A stretch of 31,130 nucleotides of DNA from CAYJAD01 sp964372165 (GCA_964372165.1 CAYJPT010000007.1:1-31130); one strand, 5' to 3'; positions 7,218 through 16,481 are shown, counted from the first letter of the stretch. Numbers and translations: made by a program. Notes: generated by a model not told the origin, from the sequence alone.

Positions 7218-9134
7218 TTACATCTTTTTTAGTTCAGCATACCAAGCGCCAGCCTGCTCCATTAGTTTATTGGTACGACTTGCAATGGCATGTGGATCTT
7301 TTAAATATCCATCAAGTAATAAACTTGTATCATAAAGACCTTCTACTAAATCTTTTAATAACACATCATTGGCATCTGCTTTATGTATGCGTAAAAGTGT
7401 GCGTAACATGTGGTGGTCACGATTAACTTCTAATACTTTTTGTGGCACTGAGTCATCTTTGTTCATCACACGCATGAGTTTTTCCATAGATGAAGTCATG
7501 CCACCATCTGGGGCTACTAAGCATGCAGGGCTATCGGCTAAGCGATGTGATACACGCACTTCTTTGACCCTATCACCCAAAATATTTTGCATATTTTGCA
7601 ATAAAGCATCAAAATTTTGCACATCTTCATCAGCTAATGGAGCAGTTTGTGCTTTGTCATCTTCATTATTTGCAAAATCTTTTAAATTGTCATCATTGGC
7701 ATGCTCAACAGCCTTAAAATCCCACTCTTTATATTGACCAAGCCCTTCCATGACAAACTCATCAATTGGTTCCGTAAGATAAAATACTTCAAGCCCTTTT
7801 TTGCGAAATACTTCTAAATGCGGATTTAGGCGCACAGCTTCACGACTGGCACCTGAAACGTACCAAAATGTCTTTTGACCAGATTTAGCACGACCCATGT
7901 AGTCATCAAGTGAACTAAGCCCCTCAGAATCATCATGGAATGAAGAGTTAAAGCGTAATAATGCCGAAATTTTCTCACGATTAATATAGTCGTGATAACC
8001 AAGCTTAAATACACGTCCGTGAGCATGCCAAAATTTTGCATATTTTTCTTGGTCTGTAGATAACTTTTCCAAATGACTCAAGCTTTGCTTCACAATGGTT
8101 TGCTGAATTTTTCTAACAACAATATTTTCTTGTAAAGTTTCTCTTGAAATATTAAGCGGCAAATCCTCAGTATCAACAACACCTTTGAAAAAGGCTAAAT
8201 ATTCTGGCAATAATTCTTTATTCTCACGCATAATAAGTACACGGCGTGCATACAAATCAAGTCCCCAATGCTCACGCCCACTACCAAAGAAATCTTGTTT
8301 GTGCTCAGGAATAAAAAGCAATGCATTAAATTGCACAGGAGCATCCACAGCTAAATGCACTGTATCTATAGGCTCTTGCCCATCATAGGTTAAAAACTTA
8401 TAAAACTCAGCATATTGCTCTTTAGTGATGGAAAACTTTGGTTCACGCCATAGAGCTGGTGTGGTGTTGACATGGTCACCATCCACTGTAATGTTAAAAG
8501 GAATAAAGGCAGAATGTGTGCGTATGATTGACTCTATGCGATATTTTTCTAAAAATTCTGCTGCGTCATCTTTAAGGTGTGCGACAATGCGTGTACCTCT
8601 TGTGGGGCCATCCTCTGCTGGCATAACACTAAATGTACCTGTACCATCACTACTCCAAACATGTGATTTTGCATCACCAAAAGCTGGCTTTGATGTCACT
8701 TCAACTTTATCAGCAACCATAAATACAGCATAAAAGCCAACACCAAAACGACCAATAATATTAGCAGCATCACCTGTTGATTCGCCATTTTCTTTTGCAG
8801 CAGCGCCCAAATCAGCCAAAAATTCTTCAGAGCCTGACTTGGCAATAGTTCCAAGGTTAGCCATAAGCTCATCTTCAGTCATGCCAATGCCGCTGTCACT
8901 GATGGTCAAAGTTTTGGCGTCTTTGTCTATTTGAATGTTAATTTCAAGGTTAGCATCAGGATTAATAGGACTTAGACCCTTGTTTTGTTGAAAGCGTAAT
9001 TTATCTAATGCATCTGAAGCATTAGATATAAGTTCTCTTAAAAAAATTTCCCGATTGGTATAAAGCGAATGGGTAATGATATCTAAAACCTTACGCACTT
9101 CCGCCTTAAATTCATGTTGCTTCGTCTCACTCAT
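7218..9134 (-). CDS. htpG: Chaperone HtpG (Hsp90)
   Basis: 638 aa. ATP-dependent cytosolic Hsp90 chaperone. The GHKL ATPase domain has EIFLRELISNASDALDKLRF, DSGIGMT (Mg/ATP aspartate and glycines) and NIIGRFGVGFYAVFMVADKV. The middle domain includes the catalytic-loop arginine region LPLNISRETLQEN. The C-terminal dimerisation domain carries DGGMTSSMEKLMR. Two ATGs lie side by side, at 9137 and 9134; GGAGG is 3 nt before the first and 6 nt before the second, so MSETKQHEF is taken as the start. The frame stays open to 9212 without further support. It is monocistronic. Confidence 0.97.
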   Translation of the reverse strand: MSETKQHEFKAEVRKVLDIITHSLYTNREIFLRELISNASDALDKLRFQQNKGLSPINPDANLEINIQIDKDAKTLTISDSGIGMTEDELMANLGTIAKSGSEEFLADLGAAAKENGESTGDAANIIGRFGVGFYAVFMVADKVEVTSKPAFGDAKSHVWSSDGTGTFSVMPAEDGPTRGTRIVAHLKDDAAEFLEKYRIESIIRTHSAFIPFNITVDGDHVNTTPALWREPKFSITKEQYAEFYKFLTYDGQEPIDTVHLAVDAPVQFNALLFIPEHKQDFFGSGREHWGLDLYARRVLIMRENKELLPEYLAFFKGVVDTEDLPLNISRETLQENIVVRKIQQTIVKQSLSHLEKLSTDQEKYAKFWHAHGRVFKLGYHDYINREKISALLRFNSSFHDDSEGLSSLDDYMGRAKSGQKTFWYVSGASREAVRLNPHLEVFRKKGLEVFYLTEPIDEFVMEGLGQYKEWDFKAVEHANDDNLKDFANNEDDKAQTAPLADEDVQNFDALLQNMQNILGDRVKEVRVSHRLADSPACLVAPDGGMTSSMEKLMRVMNKDDSVPQKVLEVNRDHHMLRTLLRIHKADANDVLLKDLVEGLYDTSLLLDGYLKDPHAIASRTNKLMEQAGAWYAELKKM

Positions 9135-9435
9135 CATATTCCTCCAAATAATATACTCAACAAACACCTGCACATATTGAAACTTGTAACCAGCCAAGCA
9201 TTTTAATGACAAGTATCAATGCTTACAGCATAGCATTATTTAAGCTTCAATAATATAGATTGTGCAAATATCCTCACTATAAATAAAATTTATTATGCAA
9301 GCGTCAAGGGGTATAAGTAAAAATTACACCTTTACACGCATATTTGCATATTGCTTTGGAAAAAATTGATACTACTTTAGATGTTTTTTACAAAACATGC
9401 TGAATTAATATTTTTTCGATGTGGTCATTTTTTCT
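9135..9435. other. Intergenic stretch upstream of htpG
   Basis: No gene seen. Apart from the candidate htpG promoter (9278-9307) it is AT-rich and featureless. A CIRCE inverted repeat, which would indicate HrcA control of htpG, was looked for and not found. Confidence 0.55.
9278..9307 (-). promoter_or_regulatory. Candidate htpG promoter
   Basis: Minus strand CCCCTTGACG contains -35 TTGACG (9302-9307). The best -10 is TTTATA (9278-9283) with an 18-bp spacer. The CCCTTGA context also resembles a sigma-32 -35 element, but no CCCCAT-type -10 follows. Vegetative recognition is therefore more likely. Confidence 0.4.
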
Positions 9436-9451
9436 TGGAACAATACTTGCA
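9436..9451 (+). promoter_or_regulatory. Sigma-54 promoter of the 93-aa protein gene
   Basis: TGGAACAATACTTGCA: GG and GC with 10 nt between, and a consensus TTGCA. It is on the plus strand, 85 nt before the ATG at 9537, with the predicted start near 9463. Confidence 0.82.
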
Positions 9452-9536
9452 TAATTTTAGGCAAGAGTAATTTTTTACACAAAGTATTGCAAAAAATTAG
9501 TAGAATAAAATACAAAATACCCGTCAGGAGTTTAAC

Positions 9537-9818
9537 ATGGACATTAACACTAATAACACAAATGCCGTCAGCAGTTTTAGAATTCTTTGGGAACAAGGTG
9601 CAAATCAAAGTCAAACTGCACAAAATCAAACTAGTAGTACAATAAGTGAAGATAGCGTGCGCATAAGCAATTTTCCGCAAGATGCAACATTGCTTAGTGA
9701 CGATGAAGCTACTTCGGTATTAAATGAAACAGTAGACACTATTAAAAATGATCCACACACTGCTATGTTTGCTCATAGTGGGCTTGATGCATCACGTGTA
9801 GCTGCTTTACTTGCTTAA
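9537..9818 (+). CDS. Small unknown protein with sigma-54 promoter
   Basis: 93 aa, function not recognised. It begins MDINTNNTNAVSSFRILW, passes through a Gln/Asn/Ser/Thr-rich segment and a SEDSVRIS motif, and ends in an acidic helical part (LLSDDEATSVLNETVDTI) with the tail HSGLDASRVAALLA. The short MxI-N start, polar linker and V-x-I-S motif recall the 174-aa protein at 6197-6721. There is no signal peptide, membrane span or cysteine. GTCAGGAG lies 6-8 nt before the ATG. A role in motility, as a small secreted or regulatory partner, is inferred from the shared promoter class only. Confidence 0.8.
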   Translation: MDINTNNTNAVSSFRILWEQGANQSQTAQNQTSSTISEDSVRISNFPQDATLLSDDEATSVLNETVDTIKNDPHTAMFAHSGLDASRVAALLA

Positions 9819-9836
9819 ACTATACTTTTACAAAAA

Positions 9837-9874
9837 AATAAGAGTGTTGTATAAAACTATGCAACACTCTTATT
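9837..9874. terminator. Bidirectional terminator
   Basis: Thirteen-bp perfect stem AATAAGAGTGTTG (9837-9849) / CAACACTCTTATT (9862-9874), with a further short ATA/TAT pairing inside the loop. It ends the 93-aa gene on the plus strand. On the minus strand it is followed by a T-run (complement of 9832-9838) and can end the fabZ-to-glycosyltransferase operon. Confidence 0.8.
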
Positions 9875-10096
9875 TACTGGTCAAAGCTGAAAAAGTCATT
9901 TTTCAATAACTTTTTGAAAAGTACACTGGCTCCAAATGCCAGAGTTCTAGCTTATTTTGCGCCGTGCTAAATTTTCTTACAGAAAAATTTCATTAGTCGA
10001 CACTTTAAAAACTTAATTTATAAATCGTAAAATTACCAAAAAATTGTTTTCATACGCATATTTATGGCGTTTTTTTTAAATCACAAAAGCATTTTT

Positions 10097-11254
10097 TTAT
10101 TTAAAAACTTGTTCCCGTGCTTTTTCAATTTCTGCAAACATCTGCCTTGAAAAGTATTTCTCATCAAAAGCTTGTGCATGCGCAGCAATAACTTCGGCAT
10201 CAAAATTTGTACGCATGGCTTCAAAAGCCAGTATTGCATCGCACAAAGCATCTTCGTGCTGATCTTCAAAAAAAAGGCCTGTTTTATTGGCAATTACAGA
10301 TTCTGTTGCACCACCTCGCCCATAAGCAATAATTGGTGTGCCGCTGGCCATTGCCTCTACAGGGACTAAGCCAAAGTCTTCTTCTCCTGGAAAAAGCAAG
10401 GCTGCACAAGTGGCATATAGTGTACGAATTTGAGAGCTTGGTATACGCCCCAAAAATTCTATATTTTGCCCACTAAGTGTTTTCCATTTTTTATAAGCTT
10501 CGCCTTCACCAACTATTAACAGTTTGCGGCCCAAGCGTTTACAAGCATTGATGGCAATATCAACCCGTTTATAATCAACCAATTGTCCAACACAAAGATA
10601 AAAATCTTCTCTTGGTTTTACAGATACTTGAAATTCGCTTGCTATAATTGGCGGAAAAACAACACTGGCTTCACGCCGCCAATGTTTACGAATACGCCTT
10701 GCAACGGTTTTTGAATTAGCAACAAAGTGGTCCACACGATTAGCACTAAGTGCATCCCAAAGGCGCAGATGATGAAAGAAATAACGCATAGCAGTGCGCA
10801 CAGGCCAAGAGGATGATTGCAAATAGTCTTGGTATAAATCCCAAAGATAACGCATGGGCGAGTGGCAATAACAAACATGTGTACAATCACTATGTGTTAA
10901 AACACCCTTGGCTGGCCCTGACTCTGAAGAAATGACTAAATCATAATCTCTAAGATCTAATTGCTCCAATGCTAAAGGCATAAGTGGCAAATATTTTTGA
11001 TAATGTTTTGTTGCCGATGGTAGCTTTTGAATAAAGGTTGTATAAATATTTCGCTCTTGCAAAAATGGTGAAATTTTATCTTTATCACAAACATGTGTAA
11101 AAATATCTGCTTGTGGGTACATACGGCATAAGGCTTCTAGAACTTTTTCACCTCCGCGCATGCCCACGAGCCAAAAATGCACCAAGGCAACCTTGCGTGG
11201 TGCAGCTAAAGCTGGCTTAACAACTTGTAGATTTTCTATATCAGATATTGGCAT
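10097..11254 (-). CDS. Family GT4-like glycosyltransferase
   Basis: 385 aa, GT-B fold, no membrane span. The N-terminal Rossmann domain has VALVHFWLVGMRGGEKVLEA with the acceptor-side Gly loop. The C-terminal nucleotide-sugar domain shows LCVGQLVDYKRVDIAI, IEFLGRIPSSQI and the E-x7-E motif in GEEDFGLVPVEAMASGTPI. It likely transfers a sugar to LPS core or a surface polysaccharide. The neighbours, a heptose kinase 4 nt upstream and fabZ, point to LPS, but donor and acceptor cannot be read from the sequence. It is the last gene of the operon. Confidence 0.88.
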   Translation of the reverse strand: MPISDIENLQVVKPALAAPRKVALVHFWLVGMRGGEKVLEALCRMYPQADIFTHVCDKDKISPFLQERNIYTTFIQKLPSATKHYQKYLPLMPLALEQLDLRDYDLVISSESGPAKGVLTHSDCTHVCYCHSPMRYLWDLYQDYLQSSSWPVRTAMRYFFHHLRLWDALSANRVDHFVANSKTVARRIRKHWRREASVVFPPIIASEFQVSVKPREDFYLCVGQLVDYKRVDIAINACKRLGRKLLIVGEGEAYKKWKTLSGQNIEFLGRIPSSQIRTLYATCAALLFPGEEDFGLVPVEAMASGTPIIAYGRGGATESVIANKTGLFFEDQHEDALCDAILAFEAMRTNFDAEVIAAHAQAFDEKYFSRQMFAEIEKAREQVFK

Positions 11255-11258
11255 GCAA

Positions 11259-12284
11259 TTAATCCCAACGAGTACACAGAGGCATAGTATTATTTTCTAT
11301 GGCATTTTTGAGTTTGTCCGTTGTTACACAAGCAACACCCACTTGTTCAAGCACAAGTCCTGCTGCATATGTGGCCAGTAAACAACAAGTTAGCACATCA
11401 AGACCAGCAGCACGCCCGAGAGCTAAGGTAGAAATTACCGTATCACCTGCTCCAGTCACATCAAAAACTGCCTTAACGCTTGGTGCTATATTCCATACAG
11501 TGCCATCTTTGGCAAAAAGTGCCATTCCTTCTGCACCTAGAGTTATAAGTAGCTCCTTGCAAGCATACGCATCCATGATACGTCGCCCAGCCAAAACAAC
11601 ATCCTTGGCATTTATAAGGCGCATATGTGCCATCTGCTCAGCTTCTTTCCTATTGGGAGTCATAAGCGAGCTATTGGCATAACAAACTGCATTATCAGGT
11701 TTTGGGTCAATTAATAATTCCACTGGCATTGATAGTTGATTAATTGCTTTCTGAATGCACTCACGAATATTTATGTTAACAAGACCCTTGGCATAATCAG
11801 AAAGAATCATTGTGCCGTGACTAGGCATAAGCTCTTTTAAGGCTTTTGCTATAAACTCACTTTCCTCTGTGCAAAGTGCCAAGCAATCTTCCTTATCAAA
11901 GCGAAGCATTTGTTGACCTTGTGCCATAATGCGAGTTTTGACAATGGTACTGCGGAAAGAACTTTGCAAAATACGATGTGCAATACCTATTTGATTAAGT
12001 AAGTGCATAAGTTTTTGCCCATCTGCACCACTACCGCACACAGATAAAAGTGTTGGCCTACCGCCTAAACTACTAATATTTTGCGCAACATTTGCAGCAC
12101 CACCAAGCATATGACGTTGGCTTACAATGTTAACCACAGGCACAGGTGCTTCTGGTGAAATTCTTTGCGCATCACCTTGCAAATATACATCAAGCATAAT
12201 ATCACCCAATATGAGTACATTTTTGCCAACAAGGCTTAAAATGCTATTATGCAAATGTTCTTTGTCTAGTGTCAGTTCAGGCAT
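11259..12284 (-). CDS. rfaE1: D-glycero-beta-D-manno-heptose-7-phosphate kinase (HldA/RfaE1 type)
   Basis: 341 aa PfkB-family sugar kinase that makes heptose-1,7-bisphosphate for LPS inner core. It shows LILGDIMLDVY, RISPEAPVPVV, the GG signature MLGGAANVAQNISSLGG and the anion-hole/catalytic motif DVTGAGDTV near residue 277. It matches only the kinase half of E. coli HldE (477 aa). The adenylyltransferase half is absent, as in lineages with a separate rfaE2, so this is not a truncation. The start at 12284 lies 7 nt after the fabZ stop; an in-frame extension to 12344 would overlap fabZ. Confidence 0.9.
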   Translation of the reverse strand: MPELTLDKEHLHNSILSLVGKNVLILGDIMLDVYLQGDAQRISPEAPVPVVNIVSQRHMLGGAANVAQNISSLGGRPTLLSVCGSGADGQKLMHLLNQIGIAHRILQSSFRSTIVKTRIMAQGQQMLRFDKEDCLALCTEESEFIAKALKELMPSHGTMILSDYAKGLVNINIRECIQKAINQLSMPVELLIDPKPDNAVCYANSSLMTPNRKEAEQMAHMRLINAKDVVLAGRRIMDAYACKELLITLGAEGMALFAKDGTVWNIAPSVKAVFDVTGAGDTVISTLALGRAAGLDVLTCCLLATYAAGLVLEQVGVACVTTDKLKNAIENNTMPLCTRWD

Positions 12285-12291
12285 AATCAAC

Positions 12292-12744
12292 TTATCTATC
12301 AGTAAGTGCCGCAGTAATAAGACCCTCTGCAGCAAGTTGTCCATCTACAAAGGCACGAGCTTCAATTTTGCAAAGCCTCAACCGCCAGCGAGGATCTTTG
12401 CACTCAAGGTCTAATCTATCACCAGGTCTCACCGGACGACGAAATTTTACTTTTTCAATACCTGCAAAAAGCAATAATTTATCCTTTGGGTAGCCAAGCC
12501 CTGCAAGACCAAGCAAGCAACCCGCTTGTGCCAAAGCTTCCAATATCAAAACACCTGGCATTATTGGATTTTCAGGAAAATGCCCTTGAAAAAAAGGCTC
12601 ATTGAAAGTTACATTTTTATAAGCCTTAATATATGAATCAGGCATACACTCCACAACCCTATCAACAAGCAAAAAAGGATAACGGTGTGGTAATATAGAA
12701 CTAATTCTATCTATATCCATTGTATATGGTGATGATTCTGCCAT
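12292..12744 (-). CDS. fabZ: 3-hydroxyacyl-ACP dehydratase FabZ
   Basis: 150 aa, full length. It dehydrates 3-hydroxyacyl-ACP in fatty-acid synthesis and balances flux with lipid A synthesis. It has the hot-dog fold: ISSILPHRYPFLLVDRV, catalytic His in GHFPENPIMPG and catalytic Glu in LILEALAQAG. A very strong AGGAGG lies 6-7 nt before the ATG. It leads a three-gene operon with the heptose kinase and the glycosyltransferase, and lies downstream of ompH beyond a terminator. Confidence 0.97.
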   Translation of the reverse strand: MAESSPYTMDIDRISSILPHRYPFLLVDRVVECMPDSYIKAYKNVTFNEPFFQGHFPENPIMPGVLILEALAQAGCLLGLAGLGYPKDKLLLFAGIEKVKFRRPVRPGDRLDLECKDPRWRLRLCKIEARAFVDGQLAAEGLITAALTDR

Positions 12745-12833
12745 TATCTACCTCCTGATTTTTCTAACAAAAGACATTTTTAGGATTTTTGTCTATTTTT
12801 CAGCAAAAAATCCCCATACTATATACATAGAAA

Positions 12834-12862
12834 CCCCGAACTCCCAAAAGAGGGAGCCGGGG
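12834..12862 (-). terminator. Terminator after ompH
   Basis: On the minus strand CCCC-GG-CTCCC pairs with GGGAG-TTC-GGGG around a TCTTTT loop, followed by the short T-rich TTTCT. It sits 28 nt past the ompH stop, before fabZ. The poor T-run suggests it may be partial, letting some transcription continue into fabZ. Confidence 0.65.
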
Positions 12863-12889
12863 AAAAACACAGTATACATTGTATATTAA

Positions 12890-13396
12890 TTATTTTTTGC
12901 TCTTATCAGCTTTCCAAATTTTATTAACTTCTTCTAATACTTCTTGTGTCAAGTTCATGCTTTTCTTAGCAAAAAGCACACCACCAGTTTCAACAACAAG
13001 GTCTAAGCCCTTGCGTGATGCCACTGCACCAGCAGCCTTATAAAATAACTCATACATTTCTTGAGTAATTTTTGCTTCATCTTCTTGTAGCTTTTGTGTT
13101 GTAGTACGGTATTTTTCTTCAAATTCACGCTGCAAACGCTCTAGCTCTGTTTGCTTTTCTTTGCTTGCATTCTTTTGAAAATCAGCAGCTTTCTTTTGTA
13201 AATCTTGGTATTGCTTTTCAAATTGTTTTCTTTGAGGACCGTATTTAGATTCCATTTTTGTTTTAGCATCTTTGGCAGGCTCGCTGTTGCTTGATATAAC
13301 TTTCATATCAACAACGCCTACTTTTAACTCTACAGCCATGGCAGTACTAGCCATCATAAAAATAGTCACCATGGTCAAAATAAGCACTTTACGCAT
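12890..13396 (-). CDS. Periplasmic chaperone OmpH/Skp
   Basis: 168 aa. The signal peptide (MRKVLILTMVTIFMMASTAM, cleavage after AMA) precedes KVGVVDMKVI, the Skp/OmpH start. A long Lys/Glu/Gln coiled coil (about residues 45-120) forms the tentacle arms. It ends with ASRKGLDLVVETGGVLFA. It escorts unfolded outer-membrane proteins to the BAM complex. AAGGAG lies 7 nt before the ATG. It is 60 nt downstream of the amidase gene with no terminator between, so co-transcription is likely. Confidence 0.9.
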   Translation of the reverse strand: MRKVLILTMVTIFMMASTAMAVELKVGVVDMKVISSNSEPAKDAKTKMESKYGPQRKQFEKQYQDLQKKAADFQKNASKEKQTELERLQREFEEKYRTTTQKLQEDEAKITQEMYELFYKAAGAVASRKGLDLVVETGGVLFAKKSMNLTQEVLEEVNKIWKADKSKK

Positions 13397-13456
13397 TTAA
13401 TTCTCCTTTGCGTGGGCACATTCTTTTATTTTTTAAAGTTGTTAACTTAATTAGCA

Positions 13457-15499
13457 TCACATAGCACCATCATCTTTATTCGTCAAGGCAAAGTGCAAGC
13501 TTTGTCCCTTTTCAAAGCGTTTTTTATACGCGATAATTCCATCAGCTATACCCTTAGCCAATATTTTTCTATACCCGATTTGCTTGAGCTGGTTTGCCTC
13601 ATTTTTATTACTGCAATAGCCAACTTCCACTAATATTGCCGGCATTCCAGTGCCTATTAAAACGTGGAAAGGGGCTGAGCGAGTACCACCATTTTTTGTC
13701 TTAAATCCGTTATTTCTTAATTGCTTCATGGTAGCTTGCTGTACGTCATCTGCAAGGTCAATGGATTCAGTGGTACGCACGTTTAACATCACATTGGCCA
13801 ATAAATCTTGCATGTCTCCAAGCTTACGATCGCTGGTGGCATTTTCTAAGGCGGCAGTTTGGGCTGCAAGAGAGTTTTTTGCAAAATTTAGATAATATGT
13901 TTCAAAGCCGTGCACACGTTTATCTTTATTGGCATTAACATGAATTGATACAAAAAGATCTGCCCGTGCATCATTGGCTTGTGCAGGTCTAACGCTTAAA
14001 GGGATGGCTTTGTCCGTAGTGCGGCTGTACACAACATTTAAACCTTTTGTTTTCAAAACCTTACCCACTCGTAAACCAATATCAAGCACAGTATCACGTT
14101 CAACAATTCCATTGGCAATTGCTCCAGGATCACGCCCCCCATGTCCAATATCAATAAATACAGTCTGAACGCTTAAACCTAATTGCAAAGCCATGTCATT
14201 GGTATTAGCCTTATGCATACGCTTTGACAATTCAGCAGCACTTAACTTTGGCTCAGTATCAGCAGCTGATTTTGCTTTAGCATTGTTTTTTTCAGCAATG
14301 TTTTTAGGTTTAGCTATAGTTTTGCTTTCAGCTATTTTTTTTGTTGTACTCACATTATTTTTTGGTGGTGCAACTTTTGGCTCAAGCTTTACAGGCAGTG
14401 CTTTTTTAGAAGAAGCATCTGCACTAGATACATTGGAAGGCTTGGGTGTTTTATTTTCAACCTTTGCTTTTGGCTTTGCTTTAGCCTTTGCTGTGCCATC
14501 TTCTACAGTATTTGATGCAAGCTTGAGAGATTTTTTTATTTTTTTATCTTTAGGCACTAAGGGTCTAGTTGTAGCTGTAAGTACAATCCTAAAAGGGTTT
14601 TGTTCAATCTTTGTCTGGTAAGTTGGATTTTTATCAAAATCCAATTTTAACTTAACACTTCCATACTCATGCTCAGTAAAAACAAGTTTTGTTAGTAAGC
14701 TTCCTTTAACTCTTGCACCTTTATATACCCCTTTAGAGAGAGAAGCATTATCGATAACAAGTAAAATTGACTGCCCCTTAGCTTCAGCAACATGCCATGT
14801 AGTGTGCTTATCTAGCTCAACTATGATTTTTACAGTGTGCTTACTAGTTGAAGCCCAAGAGACTTGAGTCAATGCCGAATATATATTTTCTTGAGTGGCA
14901 TCGTTTTGCATTAGTCGTTTTTTTGACGCCACTTGTTTTATTTTTACATTAAGATTTTTTTCCAAGGCAATAACTTTTTCATACATGTCACCGCGTGGGA
15001 TATGTGTTCGAGTATATTCTAAAAGCTGCAATGCTTCTTTATCATTGCTTAATTTTGCACTTTGCAATATGGCAGCTTGCAAAAGTGCATCATCAGCCAA
15101 ACGGCTGGTACTAAATTCATGCGCAAGCTTTGTGTACTGCTCAATTGCTGCAAGATAATCATCTTTTTCCCTAGCTGATAATTCACGAATTAATGCATTG
15201 CGAAATAAAGCCGCAGGACGATTAGGCCAGTCTTCGTATTCTTCATAAATGGCATAAAACTCATTAGCCAAGGCATTCCATTGCTTATATGACACATCTT
15301 CTTGTGCTTTCAAGTCGTCAAAGACTTTTTTTGCAACATCATAGCGAGCCTTGGCAGTATCCTCAATGGCAGTGACAGTCTTTTTATAATCACTGTCATA
15401 AAATGATGCCATAAGAACTACTAATGCCATCATAAAAATCAATGCAGGCCATAGTCTACGCCAAATGGATGCAGATTTATTATTATTTTTCTTTGCCAT
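13457..15499 (-). CDS. N-acetylmuramoyl-L-alanine amidase (AmiC-like, AMIN + Amidase_3)
   Basis: 680 aa peptidoglycan amidase that cleaves the stem peptide from MurNAc, for example during cell separation. It begins with an N-terminal membrane anchor (WPALIFMMALVVLMASFY, ~15-32). Helical TPR-like repeats follow (~50-200), then an AMIN-type beta domain (~215-315) and a Lys/Ala/Pro-rich linker (~325-430). The zinc amidase runs from ~445 to 660: FIDIGHGGRDPGA (zinc His), IVERDTVLD (zinc Glu), FVSIHVNA (zinc His), LVEVGYCSN (catalytic Glu). It is longer than E. coli AmiC because of the TPR-like part and linker. It is divergent from the Bax-inhibitor gene. Confidence 0.92.
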   Translation of the reverse strand: MAKKNNNKSASIWRRLWPALIFMMALVVLMASFYDSDYKKTVTAIEDTAKARYDVAKKVFDDLKAQEDVSYKQWNALANEFYAIYEEYEDWPNRPAALFRNALIRELSAREKDDYLAAIEQYTKLAHEFSTSRLADDALLQAAILQSAKLSNDKEALQLLEYTRTHIPRGDMYEKVIALEKNLNVKIKQVASKKRLMQNDATQENIYSALTQVSWASTSKHTVKIIVELDKHTTWHVAEAKGQSILLVIDNASLSKGVYKGARVKGSLLTKLVFTEHEYGSVKLKLDFDKNPTYQTKIEQNPFRIVLTATTRPLVPKDKKIKKSLKLASNTVEDGTAKAKAKPKAKVENKTPKPSNVSSADASSKKALPVKLEPKVAPPKNNVSTTKKIAESKTIAKPKNIAEKNNAKAKSAADTEPKLSAAELSKRMHKANTNDMALQLGLSVQTVFIDIGHGGRDPGAIANGIVERDTVLDIGLRVGKVLKTKGLNVVYSRTTDKAIPLSVRPAQANDARADLFVSIHVNANKDKRVHGFETYYLNFAKNSLAAQTAALENATSDRKLGDMQDLLANVMLNVRTTESIDLADDVQQATMKQLRNNGFKTKNGGTRSAPFHVLIGTGMPAILVEVGYCSNKNEANQLKQIGYRKILAKGIADGIIAYKKRFEKGQSLHFALTNKDDGAM

Positions 15500-15655
15500 A
15501 TACTCACCTATTCTAACTACAAATACAACTCACTATCTATACTAACACAATATAAATTATAGCCATATTTGCTTTATGCTTCCTTTCAAATTTTAACGAA
15601 ATATAATAAAAGTCACAATTCAATAATTTCATGCATTATACATGCCATTATTATT

Positions 15656-15664
15656 TGATATAAT
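15656..15664 (+). promoter_or_regulatory. Extended -10 promoter for the Bax-inhibitor-like gene
   Basis: TGATATAAT is a perfect extended -10 (TGnTATAAT). No good -35 is seen at 17 bp, as expected for this class. It predicts a start near 15671 and a leader of about 110 nt. Confidence 0.6.
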
Positions 15665-15779
15665 ACAAAACCATATTGACTCTTGCCTTTTAGTGCATAC
15701 GGATATATATTACTCTAAGGAAACTAGGATGCCACTTAAATAATTGGCACATTTTTATGTACACCTTATGGAGGTCATT

Positions 15780-16481
15780 ATGGAAACAAGTCGTACTGTT
15801 GCCAGTCAAGGCGTCAGTGTTGCTTCGATTTTTTTACGCCAAGTTTATCAATGGATGACTTTAGGCCTTGGAACCACTGCTGTATTAGCTTGGGTAGTGG
15901 CAAATTCAGAAGCTGCACGCAGCTTAATTTTTGGTAATACCTTTGTGCTCATAGGTCTTGTGATTGCACAATTCGGTTTAGTTATAGCCATATCATCAGC
16001 TGTGCAACGCATGTCTGCTGCTACTGCCACAGGTTTATTTTTACTTTACTCGGCACTAACCGGTGTAACACTTTCAAGTGTTTTTATTGTGTATCCTATA
16101 GGCTCTGTAGTCAATGCATTTGTAGTCACCGCAGGAACTTTCTTTGCAATGAGCGTTTATGGTCTTGTAACTAAACGTGATTTAACTAGCATGGGTAGCT
16201 TTTTAATGATGGGTCTTTTTGGCCTTATTATAGCTATGATTGTTAATATTTTCCTACAAAGTGCTATGATGGACTTTATTATTAGTGCAGTTGGTGTGCT
16301 AATATTTACAGGTCTTACAGCTTATGACACACAAAAGATAAAGGAATTTGGCGCAAATGCTCCACTGTCAGACGGTACAGCGGTGCGTCGTGGTGTAATT
16401 CTTGGCGCACTAACCCTTTACCTTGATTTTATAAACTTATTTGTCATGATGCTACGTTTATTTAGTGGCAACAGAGATTAA
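15780..16481 (+). CDS. Bax inhibitor-1 / YccA-family membrane protein
   Basis: 233 aa, six to seven membrane segments. Examples are VYQWMTLGLGTTAVLAWVVA, FVLIGLVIAQFGLVIAIS, LFLLYSALTGVTLSSVFIVY and FLMMGLFGLIIAMIVNIFLQ. The C-terminal family signature GLTAYDTQKIKEFGA and ALTLYLDFINLFVMMLRLF contain the conserved aspartates of the putative pH-sensing/Ca-leak pore of BI-1 proteins. Bacterial members (YbhL, YccA) sit in the inner membrane, and YccA modulates FtsH. GGAGG lies 5 nt before the ATG at 15780; an upstream in-frame ATG at 15744 has no ribosome site. It is transcribed alone. Confidence 0.92.
   Translation: METSRTVASQGVSVASIFLRQVYQWMTLGLGTTAVLAWVVANSEAARSLIFGNTFVLIGLVIAQFGLVIAISSAVQRMSAATATGLFLLYSALTGVTLSSVFIVYPIGSVVNAFVVTAGTFFAMSVYGLVTKRDLTSMGSFLMMGLFGLIIAMIVNIFLQSAMMDFIISAVGVLIFTGLTAYDTQKIKEFGANAPLSDGTAVRRGVILGALTLYLDFINLFVMMLRLFSGNRD

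Noticed and set aside
9135..9420. CIRCE or sigma-32 control of htpG
   Set aside because: No CIRCE inverted repeat is present and only the -35 half of a sigma-32-like site is seen.
11259..12284. Truncated bifunctional HldE
   Set aside because: The kinase domain is complete and the stop is followed 4 nt later by the next gene; separate kinase and adenylyltransferase genes are normal in many bacteria.
15700..15740. TTGACT at ~15677 as the -35 of the Bax-inhibitor-like gene
   Set aside because: No -10 is found at 16-18 bp; the extended -10 at 15656-15664 is better.
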